In this document: piece by piece, positions 1-8,495 of the stretch
How positions within the stretch are numbered: position 1 is the stretch's first letter
Layout: each line of letters starts with the position of its first letter
Position numbers and translations under genes: made by a program
The notes under the pieces: generated by a model
What the model was told of the DNA's origin: nothing
Seen by the model: the letters and a program-made list of their open reading frames with translations, nothing else
Database searches by the model: none
Source of the DNA: Candidatus Treponema merdequi
Lineage (GTDB): Bacteria > Spirochaetota > Spirochaetia > Treponematales > Treponemataceae
Assembly (NCBI GenBank): GCA_018064525.1
Contig: JAGHVB010000034.1
Location: 17,726 to 81,725, forward strand
Length of the DNA: 64,000 nt
Direction: 5' to 3'

Positions 1-1
1 A

Positions 2-1450
2 ATGAAAGTAATCTACAACGCAAATTTAATCGACAAAAATACAAACCTCAGAGGTTTTATCGTTCTCGAAAACGAAAAAATCATCGCCGTCGAGCAACAT
101 AACGCAGAAAAACCTGCTCTCGAAGAAATCAAAAACGCAATCAAAAAAAGCGCAGCAGCAAATTCCACTGACACATCACCAGACGAAAAACTGTTTTCAT
201 CTCTCACAACATCCGACATCACATACACCGACGCAAACTCGCTCACCGTAATGCCCGCCTTTATCGACATGCACGCACACTTCCGCTACCCGGGACAGCC
301 GCAGAAAGAAGACCTCGACTCAGGACTTGCCGCAGCCGCAAACGGCGGTTTTGGAACTCTTGTTTTAATGCCGAACACAAATCCGGTTATTTCTTCCCGC
401 GAACAGGCTCTCGCAGTTATGAACGAAGCACGCGAAAAAAAGATGTCAAATATTTTTCAGACAACTTCTATTACAAAAGATTTTGGTGGAACTGATACAG
501 CGCACATCACTAAACTCGACCGCGAAAATTTTCCTGTAATTACAGAAGACGGCCACGATGTTCTTTCGACTGATGTTATGCTTGATGGAATGAAAAAAGC
601 CGGCGCAAATGGAATTATCGTAAGCTGCCATTCAGAAGATCCGGAACTTGCAGTCAAAGCACGCACATACAGACAGAACGCACTCAAATTGATGAAAGAA
701 TACAATATTCCGGCATGGGGAATTGTTCCAGACGGCTTACAGGTTCCACAGAAAATCTACGACGAAATACAGACAAATCTCGAACAGGCAAACGAACTTT
801 TACGAACTGCCGAAGACACTTTTACAGAACGAAATCTTCTGCTCGCAGAAAAGGCAGACTGTCGTGTTCACATTGCGCATGTAAGTACAAAAGGAAGCAT
901 TGATTTTGTCCGCGAGGCAAAAAAGAAAGCCGCTTCTCTTTCAAAAAAATATATGGTATCGTGCGAAATCACTCCGCATCATCTTGCCTTGACCGGAACA
1001 AAAATCCCGGAAATTTTCGCGCTCGTAAATCCGCCGCTCCGTTCAGAAACTGACCGCCGCTCCCTTATCGAAGCTCTCCGCGACGGAACAGCCGACACAA
1101 TTTCTACCGACCACGCGCCGCATACCGCAGACGATAAAGCCGCCGGTTCTCCGGGATTTACCGGAAGCGAAACTGCATTTGCAGTATGCAACACAGTTCT
1201 CGTAAAACAGGAAGGCTTTACGCTCAATAAACTTTCTGAACTTATGTCAGCAAACGCCGCAGAAATTCTCGGACTTAAAAAAGGCTTGCTCAAGCCGGGC
1301 TATGACGCAGATTTAGTTCTCGTTGCACCGGACGAAAAATGGACTGTCCGAGCCGCCGAATTTAAAAGCAAAGGAAAGGCAAGCCCGTTTGAAGACAAGG
1401 AACTTACCGGAAAAGTAAAATCGCTTTATATCGGCGGAAGAAAAATCTGA
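2..1450 (+). CDS. pyrC: Dihydroorotase (class I type)
   Basis: This enzyme cyclises carbamoyl-aspartate to dihydroorotate in cytosolic pyrimidine synthesis. The 482-residue amidohydrolase shows the metal-binding DMHAHF motif near residues 89-94, a TEDGHD segment, HIAHVST near 290, TPHH near 324 and STDHAPH near 368-374. Compared with the usual roughly 430 residues, it carries an extra Ala/Ser/Thr-rich loop at about residues 40-75, between the N-terminal beta strands and the first metal motif. The ATG is at the second base of the window, so its ribosome-binding site cannot be seen, and the frame could in principle extend further upstream. A TauE-like permease follows 33 bases downstream. Confidence 0.92.
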   Translation: MKVIYNANLIDKNTNLRGFIVLENEKIIAVEQHNAEKPALEEIKNAIKKSAAANSTDTSPDEKLFSSLTTSDITYTDANSLTVMPAFIDMHAHFRYPGQPQKEDLDSGLAAAANGGFGTLVLMPNTNPVISSREQALAVMNEAREKKMSNIFQTTSITKDFGGTDTAHITKLDRENFPVITEDGHDVLSTDVMLDGMKKAGANGIIVSCHSEDPELAVKARTYRQNALKLMKEYNIPAWGIVPDGLQVPQKIYDEIQTNLEQANELLRTAEDTFTERNLLLAEKADCRVHIAHVSTKGSIDFVREAKKKAASLSKKYMVSCEITPHHLALTGTKIPEIFALVNPPLRSETDRRSLIEALRDGTADTISTDHAPHTADDKAAGSPGFTGSETAFAVCNTVLVKQEGFTLNKLSELMSANAAEILGLKKGLLKPGYDADLVLVAPDEKWTVRAAEFKSKGKASPFEDKELTGKVKSLYIGGRKI

Positions 1451-1483
1451 TATTTTTTTTATACATCAAGGAAAAAATCATTT

Positions 1484-2251
1484 ATGCCGGAAATTACAAT
1501 CGTTCATTACATAATCATCTGTGCTGCAGTCTTTGTTGCAGGATTTGTTGACGCAATTGCCGGAGGCGGCGGACTTATTACGCTTCCGGCTTATTTAATT
1601 ACCGGACTTCCGTCACATTATGTTCTTGGAACAAACAAGCTCGGTTCTGCAATGGGAACAGTTGTTTCTACCGCAGAATATATCAAAGACGGTTTTGTAA
1701 ACTGGAAAAGTGGAATTTTCTGCATTCTGTTTACATTTGCAGGTGCATTTATCGGTTCAAACCTTGCGCTTTTAATTCCTGACAGAATTTTCAAAATCAT
1801 AATGATTGTTCTTTTACCGGTAATTGCAGTTTATGTTTTTACCCACAAAAAAATTGAAAACACAAATCCGCCTTTTTCACCTCGAAAAACACTTATTCTC
1901 TGCATTCTCTGTTCATTCTTTGTCGGAATCTACGACGGCTTTTACGGTCCCGGAACAGGAACTTTTCTCATTCTTCTTCTGACAGGACTCTGCCGCCTCA
2001 CACTCAATCAGACAGCAGGCACAACAAAAATCATCAATCTCACATCCGATTTGACTTCACTTGCAGTCTTCGTATGGAACGGAAAAATCATCTGGACTCT
2101 CGGACTCATCGCCGGCATTTTTTCTATCGCCGGAAACTATATCGGTGCCAAAACATTCGTCAAGAATGGAACAAAAATTGCCCGCCCGATTGTAATCATT
2201 GTTCTGTCTGCACTGTTCGTAAAAATTTTAGTTGAATGGTTAATCGATTGA
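1484..2251 (+). CDS. TauE/SafE family membrane permease
   Basis: A 255-residue integral membrane protein with about seven to eight hydrophobic segments. The N-terminal glycine-rich turn (AIAGGGG) and the second-half GFYGPGTG turn are typical of the TauE/SafE sulfite-exporter-like family, which carries small organic or sulfur anions. An AAGGA Shine-Dalgarno precedes the ATG. It sits 33 bases after pyrC and may be cotranscribed. The last 12 bases overlap tail-to-tail with the convergent lipoprotein gene. The substrate cannot be told from the sequence. Confidence 0.85.
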   Translation: MPEITIVHYIIICAAVFVAGFVDAIAGGGGLITLPAYLITGLPSHYVLGTNKLGSAMGTVVSTAEYIKDGFVNWKSGIFCILFTFAGAFIGSNLALLIPDRIFKIIMIVLLPVIAVYVFTHKKIENTNPPFSPRKTLILCILCSFFVGIYDGFYGPGTGTFLILLLTGLCRLTLNQTAGTTKIINLTSDLTSLAVFVWNGKIIWTLGLIAGIFSIAGNYIGAKTFVKNGTKIARPIVIIVLSALFVKILVEWLID

Positions 2252-3388
2252 ACGGCAAACACGGAAGCCGACTTCTTCATAACCTACTTCATAATATCCA
2301 TCTTCACGATTTGAAACTGCACTGTCACACGGTGCACTGGAATAGCAGCCTCCACGACGGCATCGTTTGGAATTATTCATCGATGAAGCTCCGATTGGAT
2401 TCTGAAAATAGTCGTCAACTTTATATGAAGAATCATTGACTGTAACATCATCATCATAAAAGTCATAACACCATTCCCACGCATTTCCATTCATATCATA
2501 CAGATTTAATTTATTCGGCTTTCTGGTACCTGCATCAGCAATTCCAGTTGTATTATATATTGCAAATTCATTTAGTGCTGTATCACTTTCACTCTCTGTA
2601 AATGCTGAACCTGGATAAGATGTCTGGACTCCAGCATGTGCATAAGTCCATTCTTTTGCATTTGGATCTCCTCCACGGGCAGCAAATTCCCATTCTGCTT
2701 CTGTAGGAAGTCTGTATCCTTTTTTTGTCCATTTTTTAGTTGTCAAATCATATGCTGCATAGATTTCTTTTTTTAAATCGGCATCTGATGCAATATACGG
2801 ATTTTTTAATTCACTATCACTGTAATATACATACTGGTCTGTTTTGTCTCCAAATGTTTTCTTTGTAATTTCATTACAGAATGCACAAATCTGAAATACT
2901 GTATAATTTACCGCAGGCTTAATTGAATCTGTTGAAGTATTATTCATAACATCTGCCCAAAGCTGTTCTGTTACTTCATACTGGCTCATTACAAAAGGAT
3001 CCAGCTTTACTTTTCGGTTTTTTAAAAATGCTCCTTTATAATAATTGCTTTCCGATTCTAAAACATAACTGTTCCAGCTGGAATCATCAATCATAGTTAC
3101 TGTTGCTACTGTTCCTGCCGGAATAATTACTGCTTCACTTGTTTTTGCAATTGATTTTCCAGAAATTACGAGATTTCCATTGAAATCCATCCAGTTTGCT
3201 TTTGCAACTTCACCCTGTTTCTGTGATGATACTCCATTAAGACCACCATTTTGTTTAGGAACATAAGTATAAACAAGCGGAACCTGTTTACTTTCTCCGC
3301 CTGTACCCGAAGGACTATTACATCCCGAAACTACACAAACTGTCACTAAACTCAATCCAAATAAAATTCCATTCAAAAACTTTTTCAT
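2240..3388 (-). CDS. FGE/SUMF1-type lipoprotein
   Basis: A 382-residue lipoprotein. It has a Lys-rich N-terminus and hydrophobic core, and a lipobox ending in VSGC near residue 23. From about residue 130 it carries a formylglycine-generating-enzyme/SUMF1 fold: an EVTEQLWADVMN segment, the hallmark GYRLPTEAEWEFAARGG near residues 225-241, NAWEWCYDF, and a terminal RRGGCY...GFRVCRS block. Spirochetes carry many such secreted FGE-fold proteins, most without demonstrated enzymatic activity. An AGGA Shine-Dalgarno lies five to six bases from the ATG. It converges on the permease gene with a 12-base overlap. Confidence 0.85.
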   Translation of the reverse strand: MKKFLNGILFGLSLVTVCVVSGCNSPSGTGGESKQVPLVYTYVPKQNGGLNGVSSQKQGEVAKANWMDFNGNLVISGKSIAKTSEAVIIPAGTVATVTMIDDSSWNSYVLESESNYYKGAFLKNRKVKLDPFVMSQYEVTEQLWADVMNNTSTDSIKPAVNYTVFQICAFCNEITKKTFGDKTDQYVYYSDSELKNPYIASDADLKKEIYAAYDLTTKKWTKKGYRLPTEAEWEFAARGGDPNAKEWTYAHAGVQTSYPGSAFTESESDTALNEFAIYNTTGIADAGTRKPNKLNLYDMNGNAWEWCYDFYDDDVTVNDSSYKVDDYFQNPIGASSMNNSKRCRRGGCYSSAPCDSAVSNREDGYYEVGYEEVGFRVCRSID

Positions 3389-3440
3389 ATTTCCTCTAAA
3401 AAAAGTATAAAATTGATAGTTTTAATAGTCAATAACAAAA

Positions 3441-3566
3441 AACCCTTTGAAAGAGCCCAGGTTGTCTACGGCACACCTGTCATCCGCATACCGTTGCTTC
3501 GTTCCCGATCTCGCGGGGTTTTGCGGCGACAAATTGCATAGGACCTGGACTCATTCAAAGGGTCTC
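3441..3566 (-). ncRNA. ffs: 4.5S / signal recognition particle RNA
   Basis: On the minus strand the two ends pair almost perfectly as a long hairpin (ACCCTTTGAA with TTCAAAGGG, then CCAGG with CCTGG). The apical part keeps the SRP core: GGGAACGAAGCAACGG resembles the conserved GGAAGGAAGCAGCC loop, followed by GGATGACAGGTGTGCCGT, as in the E. coli RNA. The 3' arm ends in a run of T, so it can terminate itself. The RNA binds Ffh and targets membrane and secreted proteins. It lies alone between two lipoprotein genes. Confidence 0.9.
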
Positions 3567-3602
3567 AAGTAATTTTATATTAACAAAAAATATGAAATGT
3601 GT
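3567..3602 (-). promoter_or_regulatory. Probable ffs promoter
   Basis: Reading the minus strand, TATAAA lies about six bases before the GAGACCC that opens the SRP RNA stem, a good position for a -10 box. A TTTACA hexamer lies further upstream, but at about 20 bases spacing, so the -35 assignment is weak. Confidence 0.4.
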
Positions 3603-3643
3603 AAACCGACCGAAAAATCTGATTTATTTATTCCATCTTCATA

Positions 3644-5005
3644 TTATCTGAACTTTTGATATGCGATTCCTGTCATAGGTTTTGAACGTGCTATTACATT
3701 TCCATTTGAATCATACGCTTCAACTACACAATGACAATATTCTTTAAGCATAAAGAAAAACTCTATGTTATTTGATGTTTCGCGTTTCTGATTTGCAAGA
3801 TTTATTTCCTTTTCTGCAGAAAAAGAACTCGGATATGATGTATCATTTATATACAGAATATATTTTGTTGCACCAGGATATTTATCCCATTTTGCTTCAA
3901 GCTGATTTGTATATTTGTTTGCAAAATATAAATTAAAACCTTTTATTGTTCCAACTCCAGAAGACGGTTGTTTTGGCGGCTGATAAATTGGAGCTGGTTC
4001 TGTCACATAATAATAATTAGGACTCAATGTAAAAATTTCTTTGTCATCTTTATCACAGGCAGCAACAATACAGAAAATAAACTGATTATAATAATCAATT
4101 CTTAAAGATATTCCATTTGAATTTGCAGAAGCTTTATACTTACTGTAATTTTTATAATTCTCTGAAAAATCTTCAAGTTTATCATAGCTGCCTTCTGTGT
4201 AATAAACATTATAGTGATCAGCAACCTGCGACTTTGTCCATCTGAAAGTCATTTTATCTGCCTGTTCTTCACCTGCCCATTCAAAATAATATAACTTGTC
4301 TTTTGAAACTGGAGCTGCATAAATCAAATTTTCATTACGATAAAGAATTTCCGAATCTTCTTCATCTTTATAGCAGGAAGCAATTACAAAATAATATGTT
4401 TTATCCGGTTCTGAGATTTGATATGAAAAAGTCTGTGTCGACAAATCAAATTCTTCTCCATATTCAACTATCTCATCAAAAGTCGGAACATATTCCCCTT
4501 CACACCCATACGCAAAAAGAAAATACAGATTTGCACCCTGAGATTTTGTCCACTTGAGTGTACATACAGAATTATTCTGATAGCTTTCTTCAAAATCCCA
4601 GTTAAATGAAGGATCATAATAAAAACTCTTATATTCTCCGATTTCCTGAATTTCATTTCCTGCAGAATCTATTGCCGTAACATAGAAAAAAACATAACCC
4701 TGTTCAGTCTCAAGTATAGAAATTTCTGATGTCAGCGGATCTGAATCGAAAAACATATTATTCTGTCTGATTTCTTCAACTGTTGCAGAATCTGTATCTT
4801 TTTCAAGATAATATACGCGGTAGAACGCTGCTCCATAAATTGAACTCCAGTCCATATCAATGATATTTTCAGAAATGCTGCACTCTTTCCACCTTAATTT
4901 ACTTTCCAGATCATTTAAATTATTATCTGTTTTTGAACTTGAAACAGGTGAACTGCAGGAAAATAGTAATATACACGAAATCAAAATAATAAAAAGTTTT
5001 CTCAT
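3644..5005 (-). CDS. Lipoprotein with fibronectin-III-like repeats
   Basis: A 453-residue secreted lipoprotein: a short charged start, a hydrophobic core and a lipobox at LLFSCSS near residue 17. The mature part repeats a roughly 90-100 residue unit at least four times. In each unit a W-K or W-T pair near SQGA or SQVA is followed by a YxVYY or YxLY strand (for example MTFRWTKSQVADHYNVYY), which matches fibronectin type III-like beta sandwiches. No catalytic motif was found. It is probably an outer-surface or periplasmic binding or scaffold protein. No clear Shine-Dalgarno precedes the ATG. It is flanked by the SRP RNA gene downstream and by the divergent his genes upstream. Confidence 0.7.
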   Translation of the reverse strand: MRKLFIILISCILLFSCSSPVSSSKTDNNLNDLESKLRWKECSISENIIDMDWSSIYGAAFYRVYYLEKDTDSATVEEIRQNNMFFDSDPLTSEISILETEQGYVFFYVTAIDSAGNEIQEIGEYKSFYYDPSFNWDFEESYQNNSVCTLKWTKSQGANLYFLFAYGCEGEYVPTFDEIVEYGEEFDLSTQTFSYQISEPDKTYYFVIASCYKDEEDSEILYRNENLIYAAPVSKDKLYYFEWAGEEQADKMTFRWTKSQVADHYNVYYTEGSYDKLEDFSENYKNYSKYKASANSNGISLRIDYYNQFIFCIVAACDKDDKEIFTLSPNYYYVTEPAPIYQPPKQPSSGVGTIKGFNLYFANKYTNQLEAKWDKYPGATKYILYINDTSYPSSFSAEKEINLANQKRETSNNIEFFFMLKEYCHCVVEAYDSNGNVIARSKPMTGIAYQKFR

Positions 5006-5112
5006 ACAGTCAGAATATCATATTTAAGAAATTATTTTAAGGCTAAAAATCTTTATCTGCAGATTTCCCACTGTTCTAAACTACAACTTTAGCCGATAAA
5101 TAATAGATAAGA

Positions 5113-5141
5113 TTGAATTTCAATTCATTCTTCTATAAAAT
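5113..5141 (+). promoter_or_regulatory. Sigma-70-type promoter for hisG-hisB
   Basis: TTGAAT and TAAAAT are separated by 17 bases, ending about 47 bases before the hisG ATG. Downstream, at 5146-5167, ATTGTC and GACAAT form a small inverted repeat just ahead of the AAGGA Shine-Dalgarno. This could be an operator or a leader hairpin. Confidence 0.5.
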
Positions 5142-5188
5142 ACGGATTGTCTGGAATTTACGGACAATAAAATTACAAGGAAACAAAA

Positions 5189-6061
5189 ATGGACAAATTA
5201 AAAGTACTTTTAGCCAAAGGAAGAATCTACGAATCAGTTTACGAATTATTGAATGATGTTGGTATTTCAATTCATCTTCCAGAAAGAACTTACTTTCCTA
5301 CAACAAATCAGAAAGATTTGGCTTTTCAGGTTGTAAAACCACAGATTACAAGCCTTTTGCTTGCTCAGAATAAAGCAGATGTCGGATTCTCAGGAAAAGA
5401 CTGGGTTTACGAAAACGGCGTTGAAGACAAAGTTGAAGAAATCATGGACCTCGGATTTGACGGCGTACGAATCGTTGCTGCAATTCCAGAGACTAAAGAT
5501 TTTGACAAGCTTCTCAAAGGACCTGTTACAATCGCAACTGAATATCAGGCTTTGAGCCGCAAATGGGTAGAAAATAAAAAAATCGACGGAACAATTTTCC
5601 GCACATGGGGAACTTCTGAAGGATTTGTTCAGGACAACGAAGATGCTCTTGCTCAGATTCTTATCGACAACACATCAACAGGTTCTTCACTCAAGGCAAA
5701 CAGACTCAAGATTGTTGATACTTTGATGGAATCTTCAACAAGAATGTACGCTTCAAAAGAAGCAATGAAAGATCCGGAAAAGAAACAGAAGATAATGGAA
5801 CTTAAAATGCTTTTTGAAGCAGTTCTCAGCGCTCGCTCACGCGTAATGCTCGAAATGAATGTTTCAAAAGAAAACTTCGAAGGCCTCATCAAAGGAATTC
5901 CTTCGATGAAGAGCCCGACTGTAAGCCCTCTTTTTGGCGACAACGGTTATGCAGTTAAAATCGCTGTCAAAAAAAGTGAAGTTCCGACATTACTCCCACA
6001 ACTCAAAAATCTTGGCGCAACAGACATTCTCGAATACGAACTGCGTAAAGTAATGTGCTAA
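5189..6061 (+). CDS. hisG: ATP phosphoribosyltransferase, long form
   Basis: It catalyses the first step of histidine synthesis, joining ATP and PRPP. The 290-residue length includes the C-terminal ACT-like regulatory domain that marks the long, self-sufficient HisG, which does not need HisZ. The N-terminal LLAKGRIYESV, the GFSGKDWVYE segment near residue 68 and the C-terminal TVSPLF...ILEYEL end are typical. It opens a two-gene unit with hisB 49 bases downstream. The rest of the his pathway is outside the window. The gap to hisB carries one copy of the AAGTGGAATT word. Confidence 0.92.
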   Translation: MDKLKVLLAKGRIYESVYELLNDVGISIHLPERTYFPTTNQKDLAFQVVKPQITSLLLAQNKADVGFSGKDWVYENGVEDKVEEIMDLGFDGVRIVAAIPETKDFDKLLKGPVTIATEYQALSRKWVENKKIDGTIFRTWGTSEGFVQDNEDALAQILIDNTSTGSSLKANRLKIVDTLMESSTRMYASKEAMKDPEKKQKIMELKMLFEAVLSARSRVMLEMNVSKENFEGLIKGIPSMKSPTVSPLFGDNGYAVKIAVKKSEVPTLLPQLKNLGATDILEYELRKVMC

Positions 6062-6110
6062 GTGGAATTTTATCGTATTTTTTTTCAAAACGATTTTTAA
6101 GAGGAACGAT

Positions 6111-6728
6111 ATGCGAATTGCGACAGTTGAACGAAATACAAAAGAAACTCAGATTAAGTTAACTCTTAATCTCGACGGAACCGGCAAATGCACAGTTAAG
6201 AACCCGATCGGATTTTTTGACCACATGCTCCAGGCTTTCTGCAAGCACGGAATGTTTGACCTCGAAGGAGAATTAAAAGGCGATCTCGAAGTTGATCAGC
6301 ACCACTTGATTGAAGACACAGGAATTGCGCTCGGTCAGTGCTTTGAAAAAGCACTCGGAAACTGCGCTGGTATTTTCCGTTCTGGATGTTTCCTCTATCC
6401 GATGGATGAAAGTCTCTGTCGTGCTGCCGTTGATTTTGGCGGCCGCCCGTTTCTCGTCTGTAAAGCAGCTCTTACCGGAATTCCACTTGTATCAATCGGT
6501 CAGGATGGAAAAGAAGCAAGTTTTCAGACAGACTGTTTTGAAGATTTCTGGCAGGGATTTACTGCAAACGCAAAATGCAATTTACACCTCGACGCACTCC
6601 GCGGCCGCAGCGACCACCACAAAATGGAAGGTCTTTTCAAAGCCGCAGCCCGCGCAATCCGTCAGGCCGTAGAAATTGACCCGAGAAGAAACGGTGAAGT
6701 TCCCAGCACAAAAGGTGTGATTGTTTAA
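6111..6728 (+). CDS. hisB: Imidazoleglycerol-phosphate dehydratase
   Basis: This manganese enzyme converts imidazoleglycerol phosphate to imidazoleacetol phosphate. At 205 residues it is the monofunctional form, without the phosphatase domain of enterobacterial HisB. The paired His-rich motifs are complete: GFFDHMLQAFCKHG near residue 36, DQHHLIEDTGIALGQ near 62, and RGRSDHHKMEGLFKA near 164. A GAGGA ribosome-binding site sits five bases before the ATG. A strong hairpin terminator follows. Confidence 0.94.
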   Translation: MRIATVERNTKETQIKLTLNLDGTGKCTVKNPIGFFDHMLQAFCKHGMFDLEGELKGDLEVDQHHLIEDTGIALGQCFEKALGNCAGIFRSGCFLYPMDESLCRAAVDFGGRPFLVCKAALTGIPLVSIGQDGKEASFQTDCFEDFWQGFTANAKCNLHLDALRGRSDHHKMEGLFKAAARAIRQAVEIDPRRNGEVPSTKGVIV

Positions 6729-6750
6729 GAAAAAATTTTTTCAAAAAAAT

Positions 6751-6797
6751 GGCTGTCCACGAAGTAATTCAAAACTTCAACCGGACAGCCTTTTTTT
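6751..6797. terminator. Bidirectional terminator between hisB and Rpn gene
   Basis: GGCTGTCC and GGACAGCC form an eight-pair stem, with an inner GAAGT/ACTTC pairing. It is flanked by T runs on both strands, so it serves both converging genes. Its plus-strand T run includes the stop codon of the Rpn-family gene. Confidence 0.85.
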
Positions 6798-7716
6798 ATG
6801 CATTAAGCAATTTTTGAATTTTATCTAAAGGAACATTAAAAGTATCAGAAGCAACTTCAGCAGAAATATTTAATTTTTGCATAGCATTAATTGCAGATTC
6901 AAGCCTCCCTTTTTCAAGTCCTTGCTCAATACCTTGCTCAATACCTTGCTCAATACCCTGTTCTATACCCTGTTCTATACCCTGTTCTATGCCTTGTTTT
7001 AATCCTTCTTGCAATCCTATCTGTTTTCCTTTTTCAAGACCTTCTTTAAGTTTGTCAGAAAATTCCGTACTTAAAAACATAAATTGCCTCCGATAATCAA
7101 TATCCTGCTTGGCCATAGATGTATACCTGCTTAATGTCTCAGTAAACTCATCTGTAGGAATATCAGTTTTAATAAAATTGAAAAAATTTCGAACATTTTT
7201 GTCAGGATGTTTTTCAAGCTGGCATATATTATAAAATACTTTAGTTGTTTCGTCATCTCCAATTTCAGGTAATTCAAGACACTGTGTTTTAAAAGTATAG
7301 ACAGGTAATTTCTCATTAAATGGATCTTCAAGACAAAGAAAAATAATTATATTCTCTTTTAATTCAGAATAATCTTTTCCCTGTTTTAAACTATCAACAT
7401 CAATACAACTTGAATAAAATCTTGCTCTTTTTAACAGATTTGATTTATTAGTCGTCTGCATCTCAATATCATAACAATGCTTATCATCGACTGTATAAAC
7501 ATCAAACCGAATCCCATGAGAATCATAAGAATCTTTAAAATATACTTCTGAATTAGTATATTCCAGTTTTTTAATTTTAATATTTAACAAAAGTTCAAGA
7601 GTATGTCTGCAGATTTCTTCATTCTGCATAACTTTTGTAAAAATAAAATTATTTGAAAAGGGAAGATTATTCCATTTCTCAATCAATTCATCAGGCGCTA
7701 AAATTAATTCTGACAT
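6796..7716 (-). CDS. Rpn / PD-(D/E)XK nuclease family protein
   Basis: A 306-residue member of the recombination-promoting nuclease / PD-(D/E)XK transposase-like family. The LPFSNNFIFTKVMQNEEI start, the GIRFDVYTVDD strand and the YDIEMQ (D...ExQ) motif near residue 85 form the nuclease core, followed by the YSSCIDV..LKQGKDYSEL block. The C-terminus holds a Gln/Glu/Gly tandem repeat (GIEQ units, about residues 230-265), which arises from a 12-base repeat in the DNA. AAGGAG lies four bases before the ATG. No terminal repeats or transposition signs surround it, so it is best seen as a single chromosomal Rpn gene. Confidence 0.8.
   Translation of the reverse strand: MSELILAPDELIEKWNNLPFSNNFIFTKVMQNEEICRHTLELLLNIKIKKLEYTNSEVYFKDSYDSHGIRFDVYTVDDKHCYDIEMQTTNKSNLLKRARFYSSCIDVDSLKQGKDYSELKENIIIFLCLEDPFNEKLPVYTFKTQCLELPEIGDDETTKVFYNICQLEKHPDKNVRNFFNFIKTDIPTDEFTETLSRYTSMAKQDIDYRRQFMFLSTEFSDKLKEGLEKGKQIGLQEGLKQGIEQGIEQGIEQGIEQGIEQGIEQGLEKGRLESAINAMQKLNISAEVASDTFNVPLDKIQKLLNA
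6908..7008 (-). repeat. 12-bp in-frame tandem repeat in the Rpn gene
   Basis: Successive 12-base units (coding GIEQ) occur about six to seven times within the 3' third of the gene, in two sequence flavours (CTTGCTCAATAC and CTGTTCTATACC on the plus strand). Such exact units expand or shrink by replication slippage without changing frame. Confidence 0.85.
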
Positions 7717-7807
7717 ATTTCTCCTTGAAGTTTTTAATCAACTTCTCAGAGATATAAATACAAATTTTTTTAAAAAAACTAACCAATATTTAAAAAAATT
7801 ATATATT

Positions 7808-8494
7808 TTATCCAATCAACTTTTCAACGATAACGAGATTTCTTTCTCTCGCATCGTTTTCTGTATCTGTCAAAAATGGAACTTCGAGCGGCTCGATTTT
7901 ATAAGAGTTTTCATTGTAATTTATAGCAGACATTTCTTCTGTAATTTTTTCTTTCTTTGCTTTATAAGCCGCAAGCTTTCCGCCAGAAGGAAGCATATTC
8001 AAAAGAGTTTTTATCATCTTTTTATCAAGCGGTCTGAAAGCACGGAATACTGCGATGTCTATCGATTCTTTTTCAACTCGTTCTGCTTCTACATTTTTTA
8101 CTGAAACATTTTTAAATCCGAGAATCGCAGCACAGTTTTCAAGAAAAGCACAGCGCTTACTCATTCGTTCCACCAGAACAAAATTAAACTGCGGTAAACT
8201 CGCAGCAAGTGGAATTCCAGGAAGCCCGCCTCCGCTTCCAATATCGCCAATCACAACGCTGCCTTTTTTCGAAACGCAGTCATCTGCCAGCGCCTCTATT
8301 TTTTTGCACGCACAGAGACTGTCGAGAATATGGCGGACAACAATTTCATCGTGATCATCAGTGTTTACAAGATTGTAAGCAGAATTAAAAAGACGAAGTT
8401 CATTGATATATTTTTCCATCAACGGACAGATACGGTCCGCATCGCTTTGAGAAAAATTTAATTTTAATAATCCGTCTTTAAGTAAATCTGACAT
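7808..8494 (-). CDS. rsmG: 16S rRNA m7G527 methyltransferase
   Basis: RsmG (GidB) uses SAM to methylate G527 of 16S rRNA. The DIGSGGGLPGIPLA SAM-binding motif, the LVERMSKRCAFLE strand and the FRAFRPLDK segment are typical. The chosen ATG follows one base after the stop of the upstream secreted-protein gene (TAG A ATG), giving 228 residues. A TTG six codons further upstream is an alternative start. It is the last gene of the rsmE operon. One AAGTGGAATT copy lies within the GIPLA codons. Confidence 0.93.
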   Translation of the reverse strand: MSDLLKDGLLKLNFSQSDADRICPLMEKYINELRLFNSAYNLVNTDDHDEIVVRHILDSLCACKKIEALADDCVSKKGSVVIGDIGSGGGLPGIPLAASLPQFNFVLVERMSKRCAFLENCAAILGFKNVSVKNVEAERVEKESIDIAVFRAFRPLDKKMIKTLLNMLPSGGKLAAYKAKKEKITEEMSAINYNENSYKIEPLEVPFLTDTENDARERNLVIVEKLIG

Positions 8495-8495
8495 T

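Noticed and set aside
6908..7008. Tandem 12-bp repeats as a CRISPR array
   Set aside because: Units are contiguous without spacers and lie in frame inside a coding gene.
6796..7716. Rpn-family gene as an insertion sequence
   Set aside because: The family is sometimes named transposase, but no terminal inverted repeats or target duplication flank it, and it shares a terminator with hisB.
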